Below are positions 46,214 to 57,700 of a DNA stretch of 64,000 nt, one piece after another. Made by a program: the position numbers and the translations under genes. Position 1 is the first letter of the stretch. The number at the start of each line of letters is the position of its first letter. The notes beneath the pieces were generated by a model, which saw only the letters and a program-made list of their open reading frames with translations, had not been told where the DNA came from and did no database searches. Origin of the DNA: Symsagittifera roscoffensis (taxonomy: Eukaryota > Xenacoelomorpha > Acoela > Convolutidae); assembly GCF_963678635.1 (NCBI RefSeq), contig NC_087070.1:26970057-27034056 (forward strand), written 5' to 3'.

Positions 46214-47309
46214 TAGGAAACGAAGTGCACTAAAAAAGTCACACCGCGAAAAATCAATTTTGAGCGTGAACAAATTTTCATTTTCCTATACAAAATCAAA
46301 CCTATATACGGGTAGTTAATCAATCAGAAAGTATGTCCTTATCTGATTGATCTTCGAGGCATCAATGTGGCAAATCTTAGATTATTTAGGGGCTCAGAAC
46401 AATTGGTTTTACAAACTTGCCAAAAAAAGATTCATTGCGTTTGAAGGGAAAACAAGAGCTTAAGTACTCACCACAGCAAAGCTACCTCTGAAAGTTTAAT
46501 TTATGGACATAAACATAACTAAAAAACAGTAAAACAGATTAAAAAAGAAACAATTCAACAAAACTTCAGTTGCCATTTCAATTTAAAAATTTTCTGAAAA
46601 CTTTTTCAACATAAAGCTAATTTATAAAAAACTTGCGATACAACAAGATTGCCTTACAAGATATTGAATAGAAAAAAAGACGCAAGTTCGAGAAGTATTT
46701 ACTTGAAAAAAACTACAACCGAGCGGTAACTAAGGCGAAAAAATTTAAGAAACAAAACTTGTCATGAAAAAAGTTGAAGTTGTTAAAGTTTTTATGCCCA
46801 TCCGTACTGAAACATATAGAAAAGACTCATCAAAATATAATTTGCTCTCGAAATAAACGATGAAATTTCAAAAACCGACTTGGTAAATTTCCAATTTATA
46901 AAACTTTCATAAAACAAAAAATATTCAAATTCAGACTAGGTAAAATTTAAATAAGAGACTTTTCCATTATAGTAAAACCAATTCTTTGAAAAGTGAGCCA
47001 ATGAAAAATCGGAAAATGAACCGACGGAAACTATGATGAAAACCGCGAATCCAAAAAAAAACTTTTCAAGAAATTTAATTGAAAAACAATTAATGCCTAA
47101 CCTAAAACATGGTAATTTTAAGTACCCTTCCAAGAAACTGGGCATGCGTAGTTTTCCTACTAAATAGACTATCTTGTGAACGAAGCCTTAGTAACCAGTT
47201 GCACAACCCTTGCTGAGCGCAGGGGCATTGAACTATAAGAACTCGATTTCAGGAAAAAAACTGAAAGTGACAGAACACTATAAAACCATCCGTGACGGGA
47301 AAACTAGGA
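46214..47309. other. AT-rich non-coding stretch before the satellite
   Basis: No gene recognised. It begins with the tail of the dispersed repeat and passes into satellite sequence at about 47310. Copy 2 is at 52232-53324. Confidence 0.5.
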
Positions 47310-48698
47310 ACATGTGAAAAATATTTATATCCAAGTTCTCTGAACATTAAAGAAAAACGTCACATTTTTGAAAGCTAAGGGCATTAGGCAGTCGCATTTG
47401 ACTTCATTATTTGAATTTTTGAACTCCAGAGGGTACCCTCGCAGTATCCAACTAGAATGCTGTGAAATTCATATCTTTTGAACTTTTTAAAATCTAAGTT
47501 TCTGAAAAATAAGAAACCAAACACGTAGTATCTCGGAATTTACAAGGATTTGAGCAGCCCAACTTGGAGGCAAGAATTGCAATCCTTGAAAGTACTCTTA
47601 CAGAACCCAACTACAGGGTTGGAAATTTCAAAACTCGAAAAACTTCAAACTTCACTTTTCTTACAAAAATTAAGAAAAAATTTGAAAACGTCTTATCGTC
47701 ACATCTAGAAAATTATTAAGATTTGAGCAGTCATACTTGGGGGCACGATTTGCAATCACGGAGAGTAATCAGACAGACACCAACTACAGGGCTGGGATTA
47801 TGCCAATTATAAAAATTTCTGAACTTTTTTGAAAAAAAAACAAATCACTAAAAAGGTCATATCTCGAAAACTACAAGAACTTAAGCAGTCATATTTGGAC
47901 AAATAACTCCTAATCTCTAGGAGTGCCCTAACAAAAACTTACTATAGATATGTGAAGTTCAAATTCTACCAAAATTTTAATATCCAAGTTATCTGAACAT
48001 TTAAGAAGACAAGTAACGTCACACCTCGGAAATTAAGAAGGGCATTGAGCAGCCGCATTTGAACGCACTATTTGCAACTTTGAACTCCAGAGGGTACCCT
48101 CGCAGAAGAACTCTCAGGCTGAGAACTTCAAATGTTTTGAATTGTTAAATTTTAAATTGTTAAGTTTCTGAAAATTAAAAAAAAAAATCATTTAACAGGT
48201 CGTATCTCGTAAACTACACGGATTTTAGCAGTCAAGTTTGGAGACAAGAGTTGCAACCCTTGAGAGTATTCTTACAGCACCCAACTACAGGGTTGGAAAT
48301 TTCAAAATTCGAGACCTTCAAACTTCACTTTTCTTACAAAAATTTCGAAAAAAAAATCAGAAAACGTCTTATCGTCATATCTGGAAAACTATGAAGATTT
48401 AAGCAGTCAATTCTTGGGGGCAAATTTCGCAACCACTGAGAGTAATCGGAGAGCCCTTAACTACAGGGTAGGGAATTTGAAAATTGAAAAAAAAATTCAA
48501 TTTTCTGATTTCTATTTTAAAAAATTACTAAATAATAATAATCATAATAATAATCATGATAGTAAATTGTTTGCAAATTAGATTCCTTTCATTGTAAAAG
48601 TTACTACATTTACAACCAAACGAAATCTCATTGCGACGAAATCTCATTGCACTTATATTTGGACGAAGAACTCCCAACATCTCGGAGTGCCCTGAGAG
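47310..48698. repeat. satellite block, left of LINE-1 copy 1
   Basis: Monomers of about 150-175 bp sharing a TATCTCGAAAACTA...GAGCAGTCA...TTGCAA...GAGTA...CAACTACAGGGTTGG layout. The block is the same family as 59058-64000 and stops at the LINE-1 insertion point, ending AGTGCCCTGAGAG. Confidence 0.85.
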
Positions 48699-51600
48699 GC
48701 TTGTGCGTGTGTACCCTCCGAGCGGGACAAGCGGGAAACGCACGAGTTATCTGTGCGGCAAAGAACACACAGGGTTTTCGGAACGGAAGGGAACAAACCG
48801 GGAACGGCGAGGACCCAAAACCCCCCGGAATACCAACAGAGTGGCGCAGACCCAGCCAGTCAGAGCACCTCTTACAACAACATTGTGGCCAGAACCTCCC
48901 CCAGGTTCGAGTGTGTCGGGTTTTTTGTCGCTGACTCGGGACTGGCCCATCTGGGTCAGCTAATAACGAGGGCCGGAGACGTTGAGAAGAATCCGGGACC
49001 CACGCTGTGCGGAGAATGCAGGAAGAAAGTAACAAGCAACAGCGTGAAATGCACATGGTGCGAACAATGGATACACCAAGGATGTAGCGGTCTATCCCGG
49101 CAAGAGATCCAACAGCTAGCTAAAGCCAACCGATATGCATTTGAGTGCACCAAATGCAGTTCCGCTCTGTCGAACCCTAACAGGGAGTTTCCCGAGGTTG
49201 AAACGAGGGGAGAAAAACCCTGCGAAAACCCCGCGCAGGAGCCAGAGGAAGCAAACGGAACAGACACAAGGGAACCAAGGGAACAAGCTCCCTGGCCCCA
49301 CCTCGACCAGGAGTCAGCAGAGGGTGAACCGAGGGGAACAAATACCTGCGACAACCCCGCGCAGGGCCCAACACTGACAAACGAGCTCCCGCAAAGAGAG
49401 GAACCGAAGAGTCCCTGCCTCCATCCCGGACAGGAGCCTGAAGAAGAAGAAACCAGGGGCACAGACAGTTGCGAAAACCCCGCGCAACATCTTCTGCGGC
49501 AAAAAGACTCGGACAAAGGGGAGAAAACAAGAAGAGGAAAAATGAGACGCCCCACTGAAGAACACCGGGAAGCTCGCAGACAGAAGAGAAGACAAATAAG
49601 ATTACCCACTCCCCCCGAGGGGCAGCCGAGTATTACGGTAACAGCATGGAACCTACAAGGGTTATCAGTCCACGAAAGAAACAGAAACCGACTGAAGAGA
49701 GTAATTACGTATGCACAAGGCAAAAGATGGGAAATAATCTTAATATCAGAGCTTCGATCAAAATCGAAAGGAGTGATATGGCTAGATGAAGATAGTGAAC
49801 AAACAGTTGTTATACACTCCCAACGTAGCGGTATAGTTCTCAGTGGCGAGGCCCTCAAGTCCTGGATCAGCGAAGGCCAAAAGAAAAGTTTCTCGGAGCG
49901 CACTACCGCCATAGAGGTACATGGTATGAAAATTATATCAGTTTACCAACCACTTAGGAGTAACGGGGTCGAAGGAATAGAAGAATATAGACACTGCCTA
50001 GAAAATGAAGTAGCCCGAACCCCCAAGACCAAGGTATTAATAATTGGAGGGGACCATAATGCTCACATTGGAAGGGAGAGAGCCTGTGAAACAAATGGAA
50101 GGTATGGTCTAACCACGCCAACAACCGAAGCAGGAGGAGACCTCCTCGATTGGTGTGTAGCGCACGATCTCCAATGGATAAACTCTTTCTCTAACCTTAG
50201 GAAAAGGGGAACTTGGTTTAACCACAGCCACCGCAGATGGTATGAGCTGGACGGATTTATAATGAGGCGAGGAGAAAGGCACAGGCATGCAAAAAGGATA
50301 CAAATTACCGAGGAGCTAACGCTATCGGACCACAAGCCGGTATCCCTCCACCTAAAAATCCCAAAGAGGTCCAGACCAACAAGAGTAGCACGGAAACCAG
50401 CAATAAACTGGGAGAAATTGAGTACTGAGCAGACAGCTCTAAAATTCCAAAAGGAGACCGAGACAAAGAAGGTGGACGAGGATAGCTCATGGAGCGAAAT
50501 AGCGACAGCGCTAACGCAAGCTGCATTAAAGGTATGTGGAAAGAGAACCAGGCAGATAGCGAATCCGTGGACGATCGGCCACGAAGATGAGCTGTCACAG
50601 CTCCATAATTCCATAGCTTCGGCCGTGAGGGATAGAAACGAATCCTTAGAGCAGGACCGTCCACTCCAAGATATACTGCGTAATAGGGACAACCTTAGGA
50701 AAGCAAGGGCTAAAATGAAGGGGAAGCTGAAAGAATTAGAACGTGAATGGTGGGATAAAATCCTAGACGAATGCCAACAGGCCAACATCAAAGGAGATAT
50801 GGGCACCATGTACCGAACACTACGCCAATTAGGCGGCAGAGATAGGAAACTGGATACTGGCACAACACTCACAACTGATGAATTCAAAGCCCACTTCGAA
50901 GGAGTATCGAAAAACCGATATGAAATCAGCCCTCAGCTTCTAATGGATACTGTTGCACGTATGGGGGATCACAGAGCGGAAAAGAAGTATATCGAAGAAA
51001 ATAACCTGCTAAATGAGACCCCATCGGATAAGGAAATACAGGACTGCATCAGTGAAATAAGGGAGTCCGCGCCCGGAAAAGACAATGTCCGCATAAAGTA
51101 CATCAAATTGGCCAGCCCACATGTTAAATCAGCAATAGTGGCCATGGTTAAAAAGATGTTCTTATTCCGCGCCCCGACATGGGACGAAATCCTAAAAAAC
51201 GGACAAATAGTACCCCTACATAAGAAGGGCGGAAAAAATGATGTAAACAACTATAGAGGAGTCTGCCTATTGGCCAAGGGCAGCAGGATCCTAGCAAGAA
51301 TTCTGTCCAAAAGACTAAGAAAGTGGACAGAACGCCTAAATCTTCTAGATGACAATCAAAGCGGCTTCAAGAGCGGAAGGTCGACTGCGGATGCAACACA
51401 AATCCTGGTCAGAATAACAGAAGACGCAGACGATCTAAAGAAGAGGCGAGCAATCTGGAACCTGCCTCAAATTGAACATACTGACCCCGAAGCAAGGCTT
51501 TTGGACCTACGTAAAGCGTATCCCAGAGTGAACAAACCAGCTCTTTGGGAAATCCTGCGAAACTACGGGATGAAAGGACCCTTCCTAGAATCCCTAGCAG

Positions 51601-52230
51601 ATTTACACGAGGCAACCAGTTACCAAGTGAAAGGGAAGGAAGGAGATAGCGAGGAATGGATCCCAGAACGGGGTCTCAGGGAGGGTTGCTCGACATCGCC
51701 ATGTCTATTCAATATCTATCACCAAGTGGTAATGCGCATAGCGGAGAATGAACGGAAAAAGATATCAGACGCGAAACATGGACAGACGGGCATAAAATGG
51801 CGATGGATACCAGGCAGCAATATACCGGATATAAACAAGATCGAAAAGTCAAACAGCGAGACGCAAACTGTTAACATAACCATATCCTTGTTCGCAGATG
51901 ATACCACTATCATCGGCGAGCAAAGAGAGCTGGAAGAGGGCGTTAACATTATCAAAGAATTCATGGAGAAATTTGAGGAAAAGAACAACACAGACAAAGA
52001 AGAAAAGGCTTTATTTGGATCAGAAGAAGCAGCAGAAATACGCATGTTGGGTTGTTGGCTAGGTCCAAAAAAAGACCTAATGAATAGAAAAAAGCGAGCT
52101 GGATACCTATGGGCAAAATGCCGCTCGCAACTTCTGAAAAGTAAACTTCCCAGAAAGAAACAAGCACAAGTGGTGCAAGCATGTGTCGAAAGTGGGCTCC
52201 TATTCGATTGCGCTACTCGGCCGTGGTATA
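48699..52230 (+). mobile_element. LINE-1 copy 1, 3'-truncated by tandem duplication 3
   Basis: The 5' end follows AGTGCCCTGAGAG (48686-48698), as in copy 2. The right end is the duplication junction, so the last about 266 codons and the tail are missing. The truncation is a product of the later duplication and not of retrotransposition. Confidence 0.9.
48753..52230 (+). pseudogene. LINE-1 ORF, copy 1: 2A motif, PHD-like finger, endonuclease, RT (C-terminus lost)
   Basis: Same protein as 54767-59044 through RT (residues 1-1159), with the 2A-like motif at 48978-49001, the APE endonuclease and the RT with FADD intact. Beyond 52230 the open frame runs 35 codons into repeat DNA, ending at 52337, and that tail is spurious. 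The three C-terminal zinc fingers are absent. A handful of residues differ from copy 2 (for example Arg/Ile at position 741 and Asp/Asn at 1108). The frame begins with GTG in the six-frame sense. No upstream in-frame ATG exists. Confidence 0.85.
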
Positions 52231-52231
52231 C

Positions 52232-53324
52232 TAGGAAACGAAGTGCACTAAAAAAGTCACACCGCGAAAAATCAATTTTGAGCGTGAACAAATTTTCATT
52301 TTCCTATACAAAATCAAACCTATATACGGGTAGTTAATCAATCAGAAAGTATGTCCTTATCTGATTGATCTTCGAGGCATCAATGTGGCAAATCTTAGAT
52401 TATTTAGGGGCTCAGAACAATTGGTTTTACAAACTTGCCAAAAAAAGATTCATTGCGTTTGAAGGGAAAACAAGAGCTTAAGTACTCACCACAGCAAAGC
52501 TACCTCTAAAAGTTTAATTTATGGACATAAACATAACTAAAAAACAGTAAAACAGATTAAAAAAGAAACAATTCAACAAAACTTCAGTTGCCATTTCAAT
52601 TTAAAAATTTTCTGAAAACTTTTTCAACATAAAGCTAATATATAAAAAACTTGCGATACAACAAGATTGCCTTACAAGATATTGAATAGAAAAAAAGACG
52701 CAAGTTCGAGAAGTATTTACTTGAAAAAAACTACAACCGAGCGGTAACTAAGGCGAAAAAATTTAAGAAACAAAACTTGTCATGAAAAAAGTTGAAGTTG
52801 TTAAAGTTTTTATGCCCATCCGTACTGAAACATATAGAACAGACTCATCAAAATATAATTTGCTCTCGAAATAAACGATGAAATTTCAAAAACCGACTTG
52901 GTAAATTTACAATTTATAAAACTTTCATAAAACAAAAAATATTCAAATTCAGACTAGGTAAAATTTAAATAAGAGACTTTTCCATTATAGTAAAACCAAT
53001 TCTTTGAAAAGTGAGCCAATGAAAAATCGGAAAATGAACCGACGGAAACTATGATGAAAACCGCGAATCCAAAAAAAACTTTTCAAGAAATTTAATTGAA
53101 AAACAATTAATGCCTAACCTAAAACATGGTAATTTTAAGTACCCTTCCAAGAAACTGGGCATGCGTAGTTTTCCTACTAAATAGACTATCTTGTGAACGA
53201 AGCCTTAGTAACCAGTTGCACAACCCTTGCTGAGCGCAGGGGCATTGAACTATAAGAACTCGATTTCAGGAAAAAAACTGAAAGTGACAGAACACTATAA
53301 AACCATCCGTGACGGGAAAACTAG
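52232..53324. other. AT-rich non-coding stretch, duplicate of 46214-47309
   Basis: Second copy with only scattered changes. No gene recognised. Confidence 0.5.
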
Positions 53325-54712
53325 GAACATGTGAAAAATATTTATATCCAAGTTCTCTGAACATTAAAGAAAAACGTCACATTTTTGAAAGCTAAGGGCA
53401 TTAGGCAGTCGCATTTGACTTCATTATTTGAATTTTTGAACTCCAGAGGGTACCCTCGCAGTATCCAACTAGAATGCTGTGAAATTCATATCTTTTGAAC
53501 TTTTTAAAATCTAAGTTTCTGAAAAATAAGAAACCAAACACGTAGTATCTCGGAATTTACAAGGATTTGAGCAGCCCAACTTGGAGGCAAGAATTGCAAT
53601 CCTTGAAAGTACTCTTACAGAACCCAACTACAGGGTTGGAAATTTCAAAACTCGAAAAACTTCAAACTTCACTTTTCTTACAAAAATTAAGAAAAAATTT
53701 GAAAACGTCTTATCGTCACATCTAGAAAATTATTAAGATTTGAGCAGTCATACTTGGGGGCACGATTTGCAATCACGGAGAGTAATCGGACAGACACCAA
53801 CTACAGGGCTGGGATTATGCCAATTATAAAAATTTCTGAACTTTTTTGAAAAAAACAAATCACTAAAAAGGTCATATCTCGAAAACTACAAGAACTTAAG
53901 CAGTCATATTTGGACAAATAACTCCTAATCTCTAGGAGTGCCCTAACAAAAACTTACTATAGATATGTGAAGTTCAAATTCTACCAAAATTTTAATATCC
54001 AAGTTATCTGAACATTTAAGAAGACAAGTAACGTCACACCTCGGAAATTAAGAAGGGCATTGAGCAGCCGCATTTGAACGCACTATTTGCAACTTTGAAC
54101 TCCAGAGGGTACCCTCGCAGAAGAACTCTCAGGCTGAGAACTTCAAATGTTTTGAATTGTTAAATTTTAAATTGTTAAGTTTCTGAAAATTAAAAAAAAA
54201 ATCATTTAACAGGTCGTATCTCGTAAACTACACGGATTTTAGCAGTCAAGTTTGGAGACAAGAGTTGCAACCCTTGAGAGTATTCTTACAGCACCCAACT
54301 ACAGGGTTGGAAATTTCAAAATTCGAGACCTTCGAACTTCACTTTTCTTACAAAAATTTCGAAAAAAAAATCAGAAAACGTCTTATCGTCATATCTGGAA
54401 AACTATGAAGATTTAAGCAGTCAATTCTTGGGGGCAAATTTCGCAACCACTGAGAGTAATCGGAGAGCCCTTAACTACAGGGTAGGGAACTTGAAAATTG
54501 AAAAAAAAATTCAATTTTCTGATTTCTATTTTAAAAAATTACTAAATAATAATAATCATAATAATAATCATGATAGTAAATTGTTTGCAAATTAGATTCC
54601 TTTCATTGTAAAAGTTACTACATTTACAACCAAACGAAATCTCATTGCGACGACATCTCATTGCACTTATATTTGGACGAAGAACTCCCAACATCTCGGA
54701 GTGCCCTGAGAG
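53325..54712. repeat. satellite block, left of LINE-1 copy 2
   Basis: Duplicate of 47310-48698, ending at the LINE-1 insertion point. It includes the short AATAATAATCAT-rich segment near 54545-54570 that recurs once per higher-order unit. Confidence 0.85.
54700..54712 (+). repeat. target-site duplication, 5' side of LINE-1
   Basis: AGTGCCCTGAGAG, repeated at 59058-59070. In undisturbed satellite (for example near 61867) the string occurs once, followed by CCTCACTATAG, so this is a clean insertion-site duplication. Confidence 0.9.
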
Positions 54713-54766
54713 GCTTGTGCGTGTGTACCCTCCGAGCGGGACAAGCGGGAAACGCACGAGTTATCT

Positions 54767-57700
54767 GTGCGGCAAAGAACACACAGGGTTTTCGGAACGG
54801 AAGGGAACAAACCGGGAACGGCGAGGACCCAAAACCCCCCGGAATACCAACAGAGTGGCGCAGACCCAGCCAGTCAGAGCACCTCTTACAACAACATTGT
54901 GGCCAGAACCTCCCCCAGGTTCGAGTGTGTCGGGTTTTTTGTCGCTGACTCGGGACTAGCCCATCTGGGTCAGCTAATAACGAGGGCCGGAGACGTTGAG
55001 AAGAATCCGGGACCCACGCTGTGCGGAGAATGCAGGAAGAAAGTAACAAGCAACAGCGTGAAATGCACATGGTGCGAACAATGGATACACCAAGGATGTA
55101 GCGGTCTATCCCGGCAAGAGATCCAACAGCTAGCTAAAGCCAACCGATATGCATTTGAGTGCACCAAATGCAGTTCCGCTCTGTCGAACCCTAATAGGGA
55201 GTTTCCCGAGGTTGAAACGAGGGGAGAAAAACCCTGCGAAAACCCCGCGCAGGAGCCAGAGGAAGCAAACGGAACAGACACAAGGGAACCAAGGGAACAA
55301 GCTCCCTGGCCCCACCTCGACCAGGAGTCAGCAGAGGGTGAACCGAGGGGAACAAATACCTGCGACAACCCCGCGCAGGGCCCAACACTGACAAACGAGC
55401 TCCCGCAAAGAGAGGAACCGAAGAGTCCCTGCCTCCATCCCGGACAGGAGCCTGAAGAAGAAGAAACCAGGGGCATAGACAGTTGCGAAAACCCCGCGCA
55501 ACATCTTCTGCGGCAAAAAGACTCGGACAAAGGGGAGAAAACAAGAAGAGGAAAAATGAGACGCCCCACTGAAGAACACCGGGAAGCTCGCAGACAGAAG
55601 AGAAGACAAAGAAGATTACCCACTCCCCCCGAGGGGCAGCCGAGTATTACGGTAACAGCATGGAACCTACAAGGGTTATCAGTCCACGAAAGAAACAGAA
55701 ACCGACTGAAGAGAGTAATTACGTATGCACAAGGCAAAAGATGGGAAATAATCTTAATATCAGAGCTTCGATCAAAATCGAAAGGAGTGATATGGCTAGA
55801 TGAAGATAGTGAACAAACAGTTGTTATACACTCCCAACGTAGCGGTATAGTTCTCAGTGGCGAGGCCCTCAAGTCCTGGATCAGCGAAGGCCAAAAGAAA
55901 AGTTTCTCGGAGCGCACTACCGCCATAGAGGTACATGGTATGAAAATTATATCAGTTTACCAACCACTTAGGAGTAACGGGGTCGAAGGAATAGAAGAAT
56001 ATAGACACTGCCTAGAAAATGAAGTAGCCCGAACCCCCAAGACCAAGGTATTAATAATTGGAGGGGACCATAATGCTCACATTGGAAGGGAGAGAGCCTG
56101 TGAAACAAATGGAAGGTATGGTCTAACCACGCCAACAACCGAAGCAGGAGGAGACCTCCTCGATTGGTGTGTAGCGCACGATCTCCAATGGATAAACTCT
56201 TTCTCTAACCTTAGGAAAAGGGGAACTTGGTTTAACCACAGCCACCGCAGATGGTATGAGCTGGACGGATTTATAATGAGGCGAGGAGAAAGGCACAGGC
56301 ATGCAAAAAGGATACAAATTACCGAGGAGCTAACGCTATCGGACCACAAGCCGGTATCCCTCCACCTAAAAATCCCAAAGAGGTCCAGACCAACAAGAGT
56401 AGCACGGAAACCAGCAATAAACTGGGAGAAATTGAGTACTGAGCAGACAGCTCTAAAATTCCAAAAGGAGAGCGAGACAAAGAAGGTGGACGAGGATAGC
56501 TCATGGAGCGAAATAGCGACAGCGCTAACGCAAGCTGCATTAAAGGTATGTGGAAAGAGAACCAGGCAGATAGCGAATCCGTGGACGATCGGCCACGAAG
56601 ATGAGCTGTCACAGCTCCATAATTCCATAGCTTCGGCCGTGAGGGATAGAAACGAATCCTTAGAGCAGGACCGTCCACTCCAAGATATACTGCGTAATAG
56701 GGACAACCTTAGGAAAGCAAGGGCTAAAATGAAGGGGAAGCTGAAAGAATTAGAACGTGAATGGTGGGATAAAATCCTAGACGAATGCCAACAGGCCAAC
56801 ATCAAAGGAGATATGGGCACCATGTACCGAACACTACGCCAATTAGGCGGCAGAGATAGGAAACTGGATACTGGCACAACACTCACAACTGATGAATTCA
56901 AAGCCCACTTCGAAGGAGTATCGAAAAACCGATATGAAATCAGCCCTCAGCTTCTAATGGATACTGTTGCACGTATGGGGGATCACATAGCGGAAAAGAA
57001 GTATATCGAAGAAAATAACCTGCTAAATGAGACCCCATCGGATAAGGAAATACAGGACTGCATCAGTGAAATAAGGGAGTCCGCGCCCGGAAAAGACAAT
57101 GTCCGCATAAAGTACATCAAATTGGCCAGCCCACATGTTAAATCAGCAATAGTGGCCATGGTTAAAAAGATGTTCTTATTCCGCGCCCCGACATGGGACG
57201 AAATCCTAAAAAACGGACAAATAGTACCCCTACATAAGAAGGGCGGAAAAAATGATGTAAACAACTATAGAGGAGTCTGCCTATTGGCCAAGGGCAGCAG
57301 GATCCTAGCAAGAATTCTGTCCAAAAGACTAAGAAAGTGGACAAAACGCCTAAATCTTCTAGATGACAATCAAAGCGGCTTCAAGAGCGGAAGGTCGACT
57401 GCGGATGCAACACAAATCCTGGTCAGAATAACAGAAGACGCAGACGATCTAAAGAAGAGGCGAGCAATCTGGAACCTGCCTCAAATTGAACATACTGACC
57501 CCGAAGCAAGGCTTTTGGACCTACGTAAAGCGTATCCCAGAGTGAACAAACCAGCTCTTTGGGAAATCCTGCGAAACTACGGGATGAAAGGACCCTTCCT
57601 AGAATCCCTAGCAGATTTACACGAGGCAACCAGTTACCAAGTGAAAGGGAAGGAAGGAGATAGCGAGGAATGGATCCCAGAACGGGGTCTCAGGGAGGGT

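Noticed and set aside
48956-49912. 318-codon minus-strand open frame (and twin at 54970-55926)
   Set aside because: It lies entirely antisense to the LINE ORF with its finger and endonuclease, is Ser/Phe-rich as expected of a complement of charged codons, and has no domain of its own.
52231-52337. C-terminal 35 codons of the 1194-codon frame of LINE-1 copy 1
   Set aside because: The sequence after the duplication junction is the repeat found at 46214, so the extension is accidental.
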